From: Candidatus Methanoperedentaceae archaeon
Lineage (GTDB): Archaea; Halobacteriota; Methanosarcinia; Methanosarcinales; Methanoperedenaceae
Assembly (NCBI GenBank): GCA_014859785.1
Contig: JACUTP010000010.1
Location: 1 to 21,288, forward strand
DNA length: 21,288 bases
Direction of reading: 5' to 3'
Positions 7,741 through 16,714 of the stretch are shown here, piece by piece. The translations under genes and the position numbers were made by a program. Numbering within the stretch: the first letter of the stretch is position 1; each line of letters opens with the position of its first letter. The notes below the pieces were generated by a model, which saw nothing but the letters and a program-made list of their open reading frames with translations, did no database searches and was not told the origin of the DNA.

Positions 7741-7760
7741 ACTTAAAACCAGTGTTGATT

Positions 7761-8645
7761 ATGTACTTACCAGACCCCTATAATATATATTATAAAGGTA
7801 TTTACGCTGTAGCTGACAGGAAAAACGAGCGCGTTGAGATAATGGAACATTCAAACTGTTACGGAGGCTCGGCATGGGCGCTTTACCATTACTCCAGAAG
7901 CCCAATTGTAACAAAAGCCCGGGCAGTAGGTGATATTATGCGTTACCTCACAAAAACCGGGAAAATGCCTCTTGACCTTCGCTCATCTGTTGCGGCAGCA
8001 GGGATTGAATCGGTAATTGTTAACGGCAATGAAATCGAGATTACGTATAGCGGTCTTGGAGGCGGCGGCGTGGGCGCAACCACATGCAGGGCAGGTGCTA
8101 GCGGTATAATAAGTTGCAGCCTTTCAGAATCAGGCGGAGGCAAACGTGCAACAGGAACCGTTGTTGTTCCACGAAGGGAGCGAGTTCTTGTGGGTATTGA
8201 TAACACGGATTCAAAAGAGGTGGGTGCGACATGGACACTTGCCCACAATATTGCTGATGCCGTGGACACCCTGGAACACAGGTATATTTCCCATACCCTT
8301 GTCCAGCTTTTTCCAGTCCCTGACAAAACCCAGAACTGTGTTGCAACGGTGCTTGAGTTTGCCTGTGTTGATGGTTCAAAGGATGAGATGCTTGGAAGCA
8401 TAAAAGATGGACTTCTGGAATACAGTGTATCTGATGAAACAGGGATGGTTGCACTGTCTGATTTTGATGCAGCATCCCTTATGGAATACAGCAGGATTTG
8501 CCGAAACCGGATGATTACAATGGAGCTAACGCGTGAAACAGCGGAAAAATGCGGTGTGGATATAATCATAGATGGGAAGGGCATTATTGGTGCCCTTGCG
8601 GCGCTTCCCTGGTTTTCGCGGAATTCCGAATCGGTGGTTTTATGA
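7761..8645 (+). CDS. Methanogenesis marker protein 11
   Basis: This 294-residue protein matches the methanogenesis marker 11 family, which is found in methanogens and their methane-oxidising relatives and whose reaction is not known. A Gly-rich loop (about 98-110, GLGGGGVGATTCR) is followed by VLVGIDNTDSKEVGATWTLA (about 143-162). The GIDNTDS part recalls the nucleotide-binding motif of TiaS-type tRNA-modifying enzymes. The start at 7761 was chosen rather than 7701 because the longer form would overlap the divergent protease start and adds only a hydrophobic stretch unlike the family. There is no clear Shine-Dalgarno, which fits a leaderless transcript from the TATA box at 7731-7740. Its TGA overlaps the start of the next gene (ATGA, 8642-8645), so the two are translated together and probably share a task. 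Confidence 0.85.
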   Translation: MYLPDPYNIYYKGIYAVADRKNERVEIMEHSNCYGGSAWALYHYSRSPIVTKARAVGDIMRYLTKTGKMPLDLRSSVAAAGIESVIVNGNEIEITYSGLGGGGVGATTCRAGASGIISCSLSESGGGKRATGTVVVPRRERVLVGIDNTDSKEVGATWTLAHNIADAVDTLEHRYISHTLVQLFPVPDKTQNCVATVLEFACVDGSKDEMLGSIKDGLLEYSVSDETGMVALSDFDAASLMEYSRICRNRMITMELTRETAEKCGVDIIIDGKGIIGALAALPWFSRNSESVVL

Positions 8646-10087
8646 ATGGCATTGATGCCATAGTTTTTGCACTTATTGACAGTAATGTTAAATCGGTTAC
8701 AGGAGTTCCGGGTTTCCCGATAACGAAATTGATGGAAAAGGTCAGGGAGAAAATAGGCTCTGAGTGGTCGGTTAATGAAAAGGTTGCGCTTGAGATTGCG
8801 CTTGGCTCATCCGTATGCGGGGAGAGAAGCGCTGTGATTACAAAACATGTTGGCATGAATGTACTGGCAGACCCGCTTGTATCCTCAACAACCCATACCA
8901 TCGGCGCTGGCGTTGTGGTAATCGCAGGAGACGACCCGGGTATTGAAAAATCACAGAACGAGCAGGATTCGAGGTTTTACGGTCTGCTGGCAGAGGTTCC
9001 TGTTTTTGACCCGGTAAATCCCGGAACTGCTTACCAGTGTATCATAGAGGCTTTTGTGCTTTCTGAAAAAACCTCAGCGCCTGTAATTATAAGGCTCACG
9101 GACAGGCTTCTTCAAACAGCGGGAGATTTTTCCAGGGGGAGTACATCCAGCCCCATGGCTGGATTCGATAAGAAAATGTGGCATATCACAATGAAAGGAA
9201 AACACCAGCTTTTTCATAAAACCTCTTATCCGTTAATGTGTGAGTATTCCGGGGGTTCGCTATTGAATACCATTAAAAAAAGAGGAAGGATTGGAATCAT
9301 ATCGTCTGGTTTCCCGTCATATATTGTTGATTCTGTTGTTCCTGATGATGTATCGCATCTCTCGCTGGTAGCGGTAAACCCCCTGCCCATGGAACTTGTT
9401 ACAAGTTTCATTGATGAACATGAGCGAGTCCTTGTTGTGGAAGAGACTGAACCTGTTATTGAAAAGCAGGTTACGGGGGTGTTCGGGAAACTCACGGGTC
9501 ATATGCCTTATGGAAAGGTGGAGGAAGGCGATATAAGGAAGGCGCTTGATAATATTGGTAAAAATGTGATTTCCAATGAAATAATACCCCAGACAATTGA
9601 ACAGCGCGGCGCGCGCCCCATATGTGATAACTGTCCGTACCTGCCCCTGTATGATGCGGTTAAGGAAACAGGTGTTCCTGTTGCTGGCGATGTGGGATGT
9701 GTTATACTGGCATCGGCTCCGCCCCTGTCCCTTATTGATGCTGCGTTTTCACTTGGGGGGGCAATCAGCACAGCGTCCGGGTTTTACAGGAAGGGAATTG
9801 CATTAATCGGGGATTTTGCACTTGCACATTCAGGGATTAACGGGCTGGTTAACGCAGTCCACAACAGGCACGATGTGGTTGTCGTGGTACTGCAAAACGA
9901 GGTATCTGCAATGACAGGGGGGCAGCCTGTACCCGATTTAACAGGGCTTGTGAGTTCTTATATCGGGGATACGCAGATTTTAGACCTGGAGAAGCCTGTG
10001 CCAGACCTGAAAAAACTGCTTGCGGAGAAACTTAAAAAGAAGGGGATGTCCGTGATTCTGGCACGTGGAAAGTGTCCGGTGTATTGA
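8642..10087 (+). CDS. IorA-like thiamine-diphosphate enzyme without ferredoxin domain
   Basis: This 481-residue protein is built like the alpha subunit of indolepyruvate:ferredoxin oxidoreductase, with a pyrimidine-binding domain at the N-terminus and a ThDP-binding domain at the C-terminus. Glu46 in VNEKVALEIALG is in the place of the ThDP-activating Glu. The region about 365-440 holds GDVGCVILASAPPLSLIDAA and GDFALAHSGINGLVNAVHN, then AMTGGQP. Compared with IorA (typically GDS...HSG and DN), the Asp before the second motif's Asn is Gln here. The 4Fe-4S ferredoxin domain that ends IorA is absent, leaving only CDNC (about 352-355). The start at 8642 forms an ATGA overlap with marker protein 11. 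A longer frame exists but would run far into that gene. The substrate is unknown. A 2-oxo acid or sulfopyruvate-like decarboxylase or oxidoreductase subunit is plausible. Confidence 0.75.
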   Translation: MNGIDAIVFALIDSNVKSVTGVPGFPITKLMEKVREKIGSEWSVNEKVALEIALGSSVCGERSAVITKHVGMNVLADPLVSSTTHTIGAGVVVIAGDDPGIEKSQNEQDSRFYGLLAEVPVFDPVNPGTAYQCIIEAFVLSEKTSAPVIIRLTDRLLQTAGDFSRGSTSSPMAGFDKKMWHITMKGKHQLFHKTSYPLMCEYSGGSLLNTIKKRGRIGIISSGFPSYIVDSVVPDDVSHLSLVAVNPLPMELVTSFIDEHERVLVVEETEPVIEKQVTGVFGKLTGHMPYGKVEEGDIRKALDNIGKNVISNEIIPQTIEQRGARPICDNCPYLPLYDAVKETGVPVAGDVGCVILASAPPLSLIDAAFSLGGAISTASGFYRKGIALIGDFALAHSGINGLVNAVHNRHDVVVVVLQNEVSAMTGGQPVPDLTGLVSSYIGDTQILDLEKPVPDLKKLLAEKLKKKGMSVILARGKCPVY

Positions 10088-10090
10088 ATT

Positions 10091-10103
10091 GCTTTTTCGT
10101 TTC
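10091..10103 (+). terminator. Weak T-rich terminator candidate
   Basis: The bases tgctttttcgttt follow the stop codon of the ThDP enzyme by a few bases. Archaeal termination often needs only a T-tract, and the next gene on this strand starts nearly 600 bp later. The tract is short, so support is weak. Confidence 0.25.
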
Positions 10104-10110
10104 AACAATC

Positions 10111-10419
10111 CTATGCTGAGTTGTTCATTACAATGCACTGGCACAACTGTTCTCTGCCATCTGGAATATCTATAGTCAGACTGATCTCTTTGTGTTCAGA
10201 ATCTTTTTTCTTATTACCAGGACCTTCTGAATCCATTATCGCTATGTACTTACACTGACCTACTTTTCCTGGCGTATCGCCATCTTTTAAGAAAATATCT
10301 TTTCCCATCTCGACTATAGCTTTTGCTGCTATAGGTGGAAGATTGAAACCTTCCAGAAGTCGGTAATAAAAGAGTTCTTCTCTTCCGATGCTTCCATCCG
10401 TTACGTACCTATCTTGCAT
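10111..10419 (-). pseudogene. Truncated DUF1670-like protein, N-terminal part only
   Basis: This 102-residue frame reads like real protein (REELFYYRLLEGFNLPPIAA, then AIVEMGKDIF, then GKVGQCKYIAIMDSEGPGNK, then EISLTIDIPDGREQL). From memory it resembles the first third of DUF1670-family proteins, which continue with a winged-helix-like region and an SHK motif and reach about 280-300 residues. Here the sequence ends soon after the ISLTIDIPD strand. The frame also stays open upstream of the ATG for about 18 codons without another ATG, so the true start may be lost too. It lies at the edge between the older chromosomal genes and the AT-rich defence operon. It could instead be an intact small protein of unknown function. 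Confidence 0.4.
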
Positions 10420-10579
10420 TTTTACCCACTCATTCCAAGCAAATAATGCTTTATGTGAAGAGGGTCAAATGAACCAATCGTATTTTCCCAGTTTACTTTT
10501 ATCCCCATACTTTAGTGGTGAAGGTATTGTAACTATAATAATATATAAATTTGCATGATCTAATTATATGAATATAACC

Positions 10580-10612
10580 AAGTTGTAAGTAAGTTATAGG
10601 TAAGTTGTAATT
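10580..10612. repeat. Three tandem 11-bp repeats (operator-like) upstream of drmA
   Basis: The units aagttgtaagt (10580-10590), aagttataggt (10591-10601) and aagttgtaatt (10602-10612) follow each other without gap. All share aagtt.ta. The period of 11 bp is about one turn of DNA, so a protein could bind all three on one face. They end about 28 bp before the TATA box of the defence operon, where an archaeal activator or repressor would act. Confidence 0.6.
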
Positions 10613-10639
10613 AGTTCTATAAAGCGAGAATAGAAAAAT

Positions 10640-10648
10640 ATATTTATA
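10640..10648 (+). promoter_or_regulatory. Candidate TATA box of the defence operon
   Basis: The bases atatttata are centred about 40 bp before the ATG at 10684. A start site 25 bp downstream would give a leader of about 15 nt that includes the GAGGT at 10676-10680, the likely ribosome binding site although only 3 nt from the ATG. A second TATA-like stretch (tatataaat, about 10541-10549) lies upstream of the repeats. Confidence 0.4.
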
Positions 10649-10683
10649 CTATTAACATAGTCTAAAAATAAGGTTGAGGTTCA

Positions 10684-13600
10684 ATGGTCGGTATCTACTC
10701 ACAAGAAAAATTTGCAGATGAGATTTTAAATTACATTATTTCAAGAGTTACAGGCACTCACTCGGAAGATGAGGTTATTGATGAAAAACCAGGTAAATCT
10801 TTTTTGATTGGAACCCTTGCTGCGAGAAAAGAACGGGTAGAAGAGGATGTTAAATTAGATGATGAGGGTAAAGCAGCATCAATCCGTGCACCCCGGCTAA
10901 AAGTATCAATTCTTACAGCAAGGCATGAAATTGAATCTAATCCAGATGTAATAATCAAAGCAACTGGCAATGTTTACTATCAGATCAAAAATTATAGTGA
11001 GTCAGAATCACAAAAAGAGAAATACCATCAGTGGAAGCGTCTGGGTTTCAGTCATATATACAAGTTAAAATTAAATAGTCTTGACAATCAAGAATTTGAT
11101 GTGGATTTCTCTCAAGTACAGGAAATAGCAAATAAAGACCCTTTAATTTTTAAACCTATTCCGGATAATCTATGGAAGGCTAAAATTTATGTGAACATTA
11201 CAGATTTCAATGAAAAAGATTTGCTAATTTCATTTAATTATGAAAACGAAAGTCTGGAGCAAAACCAACATAATAATGAATCCGATGAACAGGATTTATC
11301 AAAACAAAAAGATAAAAAATTTGATGGATTTGAAAGAACTCTCTTCAATTGCAAACTTGAAATCGATTTGGGTGGGCTACATATTAAAGAATTCTGTGAT
11401 GAGTATTTATACGAAAATTATAAGCAGAGATATTATTATGATTTCCGTACAGTTAATTGCCAGGCGGAGTGGATTGAACCTCAGAGGAAATTCGTCACGG
11501 AACATTTTGGCAGATTTAAACAAAATAATATTCTTCCGAAAGAGAAGATTTCTAACTTAAATCTGACGTTTTCTAATTTGACATTACCAGACAGTGCAAT
11601 TTTTTCACTCGATGGTTTTGTTAATGAAATGAAAGAATATCTTGAATTATACAATAATAATATTCCTGCAAATATCAAAGAAGATGGATTTCAACCGAGA
11701 GTCGAAGATAGGGAAATTACATGGAAAGAACGGAGAGAACTTATACAACATTTTGCAGATTTAATACATCATGTTGAAAACGGGCTTTATCTTATAAAAA
11801 CAAATGAAAATGTTAAAGAAGCGTTCCTCAAAACAAATGAATCTTTTGCAAATTATTATCTGAGTCAGGGTATCAAAAATGCTGGATGGAGACTTTTCCA
11901 GATCGCTTTTTTCCTGTCCAGCATTGAATCAGTGGTGGAAAAGAAAGATCTGGATGTTGTGAATGTTCTCCACGTTGATACCGGTGGCGGTAAATCAGAA
12001 GCTTATTTTGCCCTTGTAATATTCACATCATTTTATGAACGAATGACAGGTAAAAAAGGAGGTGTAAGCGCAATAGTTAAATTTCCATTGCGAATGTTAT
12101 CCATTCAACAGCTTGAGAGAGTTTCAGGTATCATAATTCATGCCGAAGCAGTAAGAAAAAAATATAGTGATATGTTTTTAGGTTCACCTTTTTCTCTGGG
12201 GTATTATGTTGGAAGTGATGATGATTTTCCGGATATATACATTAAAGTTAAAAAAACCCTATACGATGAAAATAATCTTTTAAAATCTCCCGCCCAAGGA
12301 TCGAAAATAATCTCAAAGTGTCCACTATGCCCTCCAGATTTTAAAGGTAATATATACCTGATTGATGACGAAAAGGGTAAACGGATAATTCATAAATGTG
12401 ATAAATGTGGGGGCGAATATTACATTTATCAGAGTGATAGGGAAGTTTTTAGATGGAGACCGACTGTAGTTGTTTCTACGGTTGATAAGTGGGCAGGATT
12501 ATCTCAACAGCGCAGGGCAAGAAGCTTACTTGGAGGAAATGGAAGTATGTGCCCGGAAGGACATGGTTTCATTCCATCCGGTGATAAATGTGAGGATAAA
12601 ACAGAGGAAGATTTCAAATGTGAAAATATTGGTGAGGATGAGAAAAATTATGGTGGACCAGTACTTTCCATTCAAGATGAAATGCACCTGCTAAGGGAGG
12701 GTTTTGGAACAATTTCTGCTCATTTCGAAGGTTTAATTGAAACTATCGTGGAGGATACTTCAAACCACAAATTAAAACATATCGCCATGAGCGCAACTTT
12801 GAATGGAACAGAAAAGCAAATCTATGAACTATATAATAAAAAGTATTTTGTAATTCCTGGAAGATGTCCAGAAGGCGCAGGTAGTCCAAATGATTTTTTC
12901 TTTGAAAAAAAAGAGGGAACTAAGAGAGTAATTTGTGGTTTGAAACCTAACTTAAGGGATAACCATTATGCTTCTCTCAGAACATTGCTTCATTTTGCAG
13001 AATTCATTATTAAAGCTCAAAAGGAATTAAACTCCGATTCTGACAATTTTTGCAAAAAGTACAATTTAACAGATTCTTCTGAGGCACAAGAACTTATAAA
13101 ACAGTATCTTATACCATTGACATATCACGTAAAAAAACAAGATGCATACGATATGGGGCGCTTGAAGGAAACCGTGGTCGGCGACAGGTTAAAGACTCAT
13201 TTCAATGGGTCGGATGTTAAAGGCGAGGTTCTAACAGGAGATAGCAATCTTGACGATCTTAAAAAAGCTATCGATAACGTCAGTGAATTCATCAAAAATT
13301 ATGATCCAATAAATGTAGATAATACTGGTTTAATATTTGAACCTATTTATGCAACATCAGTGGTATCGCATGGGGTGGATCTGAACGAACTAAATTTCAT
13401 GATTTTCCAGGGTTTGCCTTATTCTACTTCTGAATATATCCAGGCTCTTTCCAGGGTTGGAAGGAAAAATCTTGGTATAGTACTTCTCTGGTTTTACCCA
13501 AACCGTGTACGTGATGACAGTTTCTACCGCAATTTTGACAGATATCATAATTCCCTTGATCATGAAGTGCGACCAATACCAATAAATCGGTCATCACGCC

Positions 13601-13977
13601 TTGGATTACAACAAACTATAAACTCAATGTTCTGCGCCGGGATTATAAATTATCTATCAAATAAAAAAGGAAAGCCCTGTTACCTTAAAAGCCATGTTGA
13701 TGAATTAACACAGAAAGATAAAGATGAATTGGTTGAATTTATTCAAAAAACATATGGCAAAAGTGGGCTCGATTTAGATATAAATCTTGAAATTCAGGAC
13801 AGAATTAACTTAATTACTCAGGGAAATGATGGACAAAAGGAATTCTTTCCAAAGATTCTAACAAAATCTGGCAAATCTTTTTACCGTAATCTAACAGGTA
13901 TGCGCGGAATACAAAAACAACTGGTACTTGAAGTAAAACCAGAAGATGAAAGAAAACTCAAGCAAAAGGAGAACTAA
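10684..13977 (+). CDS. drmA: DISARM DrmA-like DExH helicase
   Basis: This is a 1097-residue superfamily-2 helicase. Walker A is DTGGGKS (432-438), the DExH box is DEMH (665-668), motif III is SAT (703-705), motif V is HGVDL (896-900) and motif VI is QALSRVGR (920-927), so all catalytic motifs are present. Two Cys pairs (C546/C549 and C572/C575) between motifs I and II form a zinc finger, and C623, C636 and C646 may form another. The N-terminal 400 residues have no clear motif and include an acidic, Asn-rich linker (about 189-217). In DISARM, DrmA works with DrmB on foreign DNA entering the cell. DrmA homologues have a similar length and the same zinc insert. The gene opens an operon and drmB starts 2 bp after its stop. 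It belongs to a visibly more AT-rich segment than the genes to the left, which suggests transfer. Confidence 0.8.
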   Translation: MVGIYSQEKFADEILNYIISRVTGTHSEDEVIDEKPGKSFLIGTLAARKERVEEDVKLDDEGKAASIRAPRLKVSILTARHEIESNPDVIIKATGNVYYQIKNYSESESQKEKYHQWKRLGFSHIYKLKLNSLDNQEFDVDFSQVQEIANKDPLIFKPIPDNLWKAKIYVNITDFNEKDLLISFNYENESLEQNQHNNESDEQDLSKQKDKKFDGFERTLFNCKLEIDLGGLHIKEFCDEYLYENYKQRYYYDFRTVNCQAEWIEPQRKFVTEHFGRFKQNNILPKEKISNLNLTFSNLTLPDSAIFSLDGFVNEMKEYLELYNNNIPANIKEDGFQPRVEDREITWKERRELIQHFADLIHHVENGLYLIKTNENVKEAFLKTNESFANYYLSQGIKNAGWRLFQIAFFLSSIESVVEKKDLDVVNVLHVDTGGGKSEAYFALVIFTSFYERMTGKKGGVSAIVKFPLRMLSIQQLERVSGIIIHAEAVRKKYSDMFLGSPFSLGYYVGSDDDFPDIYIKVKKTLYDENNLLKSPAQGSKIISKCPLCPPDFKGNIYLIDDEKGKRIIHKCDKCGGEYYIYQSDREVFRWRPTVVVSTVDKWAGLSQQRRARSLLGGNGSMCPEGHGFIPSGDKCEDKTEEDFKCENIGEDEKNYGGPVLSIQDEMHLLREGFGTISAHFEGLIETIVEDTSNHKLKHIAMSATLNGTEKQIYELYNKKYFVIPGRCPEGAGSPNDFFFEKKEGTKRVICGLKPNLRDNHYASLRTLLHFAEFIIKAQKELNSDSDNFCKKYNLTDSSEAQELIKQYLIPLTYHVKKQDAYDMGRLKETVVGDRLKTHFNGSDVKGEVLTGDSNLDDLKKAIDNVSEFIKNYDPINVDNTGLIFEPIYATSVVSHGVDLNELNFMIFQGLPYSTSEYIQALSRVGRKNLGIVLLWFYPNRVRDDSFYRNFDRYHNSLDHEVRPIPINRSSRLGLQQTINSMFCAGIINYLSNKKGKPCYLKSHVDELTQKDKDELVEFIQKTYGKSGLDLDINLEIQDRINLITQGNDGQKEFFPKILTKSGKSFYRNLTGMRGIQKQLVLEVKPEDERKLKQKEN

Positions 13978-13979
13978 TT

Positions 13980-15911
13980 ATGGATGATGAATTCACTCAT
14001 AAAATTACTGAGAACAGTTGTTTTTTTCAAGGGCATATTAAGCAATTTTTTTCAAGAAAATTTAATAGATATTTGAGTTTTAGAATACAATCAAATTATT
14101 CTGATATTAATAAAAATAGTGACTTTAATATTGAAAAATATAGACCAATTTTTAGTAAACACATTAACCCAAAGATTGCGTTAAGAAAAAATGATGGCGG
14201 AGATTTTCATGAAATAAACCCATATGATCTAAAGATTGAAGCTATCAAGCTGATAGACGATGCTAAAGATGAGGGGGTATGTGGAAGGTTTGAAATTTAT
14301 CCACCTACTGCCTTGTGCAAGAAGGATAATTGTTATCAATATTTCATACTGGGTGAAAAACGAAGATGTGGTCATAAAGACACTGACCCTTGGGAACAGT
14401 TTACATTTCTTACCTTTTGTGATGAATGTGGTAGAATTCTTCCGTTGCATTACATGACAAATATATTCCATGACTGCAAAAAATGCGGCGAGAAGGAGGC
14501 TTTATCGATATTAAGATGGACAAGAGGAAAAGATGATATAGGCTCTTATAAAATAAAATGCAGAAAGTGTGGAACTGAAACTGGATTATATTTTTATGAC
14601 TGTGATCATACTATACATAAAACAGGGCAGTGTCTATCAAAGCGTCCAAAAAAGAGGTTTAGAGGCATTCCTGCAAGAGCAAATGCAATAATTCATCCTT
14701 TTGTAATTACCATACCCGATATCCCACAGGAGGATGAAATAGATAAATCTGGAAGAAAAACAACTCAAGGAAAAGTGTTATCAGAAGCTTTTAATAACTT
14801 TTTCGGATTCGAATTTGAAGAGGCTAAAATACATCTGCCTGAGTTTAAAAATGCATTGTTAGAAGAAGAGAATTTCTGGAAACTAAATAAAATAAACGAT
14901 ATTGTTGAAGATGTTTATTCTGATCTCAATATGAATATACCAGAAAGGTCGCAGATTAAGCGAAACCAATTTTTAAAAATATTAAAAAGAGTTCTTAAAA
15001 ATGCGAATATTTCAATACAGGATAACGCCGATAGTAGCAGAATACATGAGAAGTATGGAATAGATTTTATTAAAAAATCATTAAATTCAGTAAAAGAAAT
15101 AGATTTCGGTGAAAATGACTTGGAAGGACTGAATTTACTATGCTCAACTGATATCGGAAAACGTGATAAACCAAAAACTTTTTTTTCAGAATATGAAAAT
15201 TGGTGCGATGAATTTGGACTAAGGAATGTCATGCATTATCCTGATATAAATATGGTTCAGGCGCTCTTAGGGGTAATTGAAGGTTCCACGAGAAGAGATC
15301 CAGTATTGTTCAAACCGATAGAAACTGGAAAATTTAATCAACAAAAACCAACTGTCTATGTGAAAAATTTTTTCACAGAAGGCATTCTTTTCCAACTCGA
15401 TTGTATCAAAATTCTCACCTGGTTGCAGGAGAACCGGAACACTGTAAAACCAGCCCTCGATGTCTTACCACCCGAAGGAACAAAAGCCAGCTCACATTAC
15501 AGATATGTTGTTTCAAAGGATGAAAATTGTAGAAAAGCTGTGAATACATTGCTGCATACATATTCTCATATGCTCATGCAACAATCGACAATAGATACAG
15601 GTCTTGACATCCAAAGTATTTCTGAAAAGATTTTCCCGAACATCGGCTCTATTTTTATTTATTCCACAAATAGCATTAATATAGGTGGTCTCGAATATAC
15701 CTATGACTATCATCTGGAAGATTGGTTTAGCAGGATGAAGGAACTTGCAACTGATTGTCCACAAGACCCTGCCTGTATGATTGATGAGGGCGGCGCTTGC
15801 AATGCTTGTAGTTATGTTCCAGAATTTGTTTGCTTCAATTTCAATCAGGATATCGATAGATCTACTCTTGTTGGTGGTTCAGATAGATTCGTGAAAGGGT
15901 ATCTTGCATGA
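13980..15911 (+). CDS. drmB: DISARM DrmB-like DUF1998 protein
   Basis: This 643-residue protein is rich in Cys pairs that should bind zinc. In the N-terminal third these are C113/C118, C130, C147/C150, C166/C169 and C194/C197. Near the end (about 592-618) there is a second set in CPQDPACMIDEGGACNAC. The C-terminal region (about 510-640) has the DUF1998 features LLHTYSHMLMQQSTIDTGLD, then IGGLEYTYDYHLEDW. DUF1998 marks DrmB, which forms a complex with the helicase DrmA in DISARM. A strong AAAGGAG (13965-13971) lies 8 nt before the ATG. The gene starts 2 bp after drmA and its end overlaps drmC by 4 bp (ATGA). No nuclease motif is visible, so it is probably a structural or regulatory partner. 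Confidence 0.8.
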   Translation: MDDEFTHKITENSCFFQGHIKQFFSRKFNRYLSFRIQSNYSDINKNSDFNIEKYRPIFSKHINPKIALRKNDGGDFHEINPYDLKIEAIKLIDDAKDEGVCGRFEIYPPTALCKKDNCYQYFILGEKRRCGHKDTDPWEQFTFLTFCDECGRILPLHYMTNIFHDCKKCGEKEALSILRWTRGKDDIGSYKIKCRKCGTETGLYFYDCDHTIHKTGQCLSKRPKKRFRGIPARANAIIHPFVITIPDIPQEDEIDKSGRKTTQGKVLSEAFNNFFGFEFEEAKIHLPEFKNALLEEENFWKLNKINDIVEDVYSDLNMNIPERSQIKRNQFLKILKRVLKNANISIQDNADSSRIHEKYGIDFIKKSLNSVKEIDFGENDLEGLNLLCSTDIGKRDKPKTFFSEYENWCDEFGLRNVMHYPDINMVQALLGVIEGSTRRDPVLFKPIETGKFNQQKPTVYVKNFFTEGILFQLDCIKILTWLQENRNTVKPALDVLPPEGTKASSHYRYVVSKDENCRKAVNTLLHTYSHMLMQQSTIDTGLDIQSISEKIFPNIGSIFIYSTNSINIGGLEYTYDYHLEDWFSRMKELATDCPQDPACMIDEGGACNACSYVPEFVCFNFNQDIDRSTLVGGSDRFVKGYLA

Positions 15912-16714
15912 AGATTAATCCAAATATTGAAAGCGCAGTTCAAAAATATATACAGGAATATATGGTGGTCAATGCAACTTGCAGTATCAAAGAGCTTATT
16001 CGAAATTATCAAACAACTGTCCCTACCACTGAAGCAGAATTACGAAATGCAATAAGCAACGCATTGAGAACCGGAAATCTTCAAATCATTGAGAAAAAAC
16101 CGTCTTGGGATGAATCTAAGGTTCGCATATTAAGACCATTTTTGATTAATAATTCGGATGATAAAATTTCCATCGTTATTTCAAGACCCAGACTTAAGGA
16201 GCTGAGCCTTGGGGGAATCGAGAATAGAAATAAGCAGATTGATAGTATTGATTGTTTTCGTGAAATAATCACTTCTGCAAATAAAATTCTTCGAATTTGT
16301 TCGCCATTTATTCAAAAAAATGTCCTAAGTGATGATGCTTTTCCAGATTTTAAACAGCTTATAATCGATGCCTTGGAAAGAAATGTTGAGATAAGGTTAC
16401 TTTCACGAGAATTGTTTCAAACCCGCGGTGATGAAGTCAGATGGATAATTGATATTGCAGAATATGTAGATAAAAATGAAAAATTAAAAATAGTTGATTA
16501 TCATTTATTATCTGAACAAGGCGGTATTTTTTCAAGTACTCATGCAAAACTTCTAATTGCTGATTACGATTTAGCATACGTAGGGAGTGCTGAGTTACGC
16601 AGAAATAGTCTTGTTGCAAATTTTGAAGTTGGTTGTATGCTTAGAGGGGATATTGTAGTTGGAATTTGCGAAGTATTTGATTCTATGTTTGTTCAGGGGA
16701 GAGTATGGCAATAA
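15908..16714 (+). CDS. drmC: DISARM DrmC-like phospholipase-D-family nuclease
   Basis: This 268-residue protein has one C-terminal PLD motif, HAKLLIADYDLAYVGSAEL, with His212, Lys214 and Asp219. The preceding part (about 120-180, ICSPFIQKN and NVEIRLLSREL) fits the first strands of a PLD domain but has no second HKD motif. Such single-motif proteins usually act as dimers. Residues about 20-65 may form a small helical or winged-helix domain. Members of this family cut or bind DNA, and DrmC is the third core DISARM gene, although it has been reported as dispensable in some hosts. The ATG overlaps the drmB stop (ATGA), and the end overlaps the next gene by 10 bp, which indicates coupled translation. 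Confidence 0.8.
   Translation: MKINPNIESAVQKYIQEYMVVNATCSIKELIRNYQTTVPTTEAELRNAISNALRTGNLQIIEKKPSWDESKVRILRPFLINNSDDKISIVISRPRLKELSLGGIENRNKQIDSIDCFREIITSANKILRICSPFIQKNVLSDDAFPDFKQLIIDALERNVEIRLLSRELFQTRGDEVRWIIDIAEYVDKNEKLKIVDYHLLSEQGGIFSSTHAKLLIADYDLAYVGSAELRRNSLVANFEVGCMLRGDIVVGICEVFDSMFVQGRVWQ

Noticed and set aside
7701..7760. Longer start of marker protein 11 at 7701
   Set aside because: It would overlap the divergent protease start and remove the promoter. The extra 20 residues are hydrophobic and unlike the family.
7943..8584. 213-codon open frame on the minus strand
   Set aside because: It lies wholly inside the marker protein 11 gene, is low in sequence complexity and matches nothing. 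It is a shadow frame.
8549..8641. Longer start of the ThDP enzyme at 8549
   Set aside because: It would run inside the marker protein 11 gene. The ATGA overlap at 8642 gives a natural start, and the family begins near MNGIDAIVFAL.
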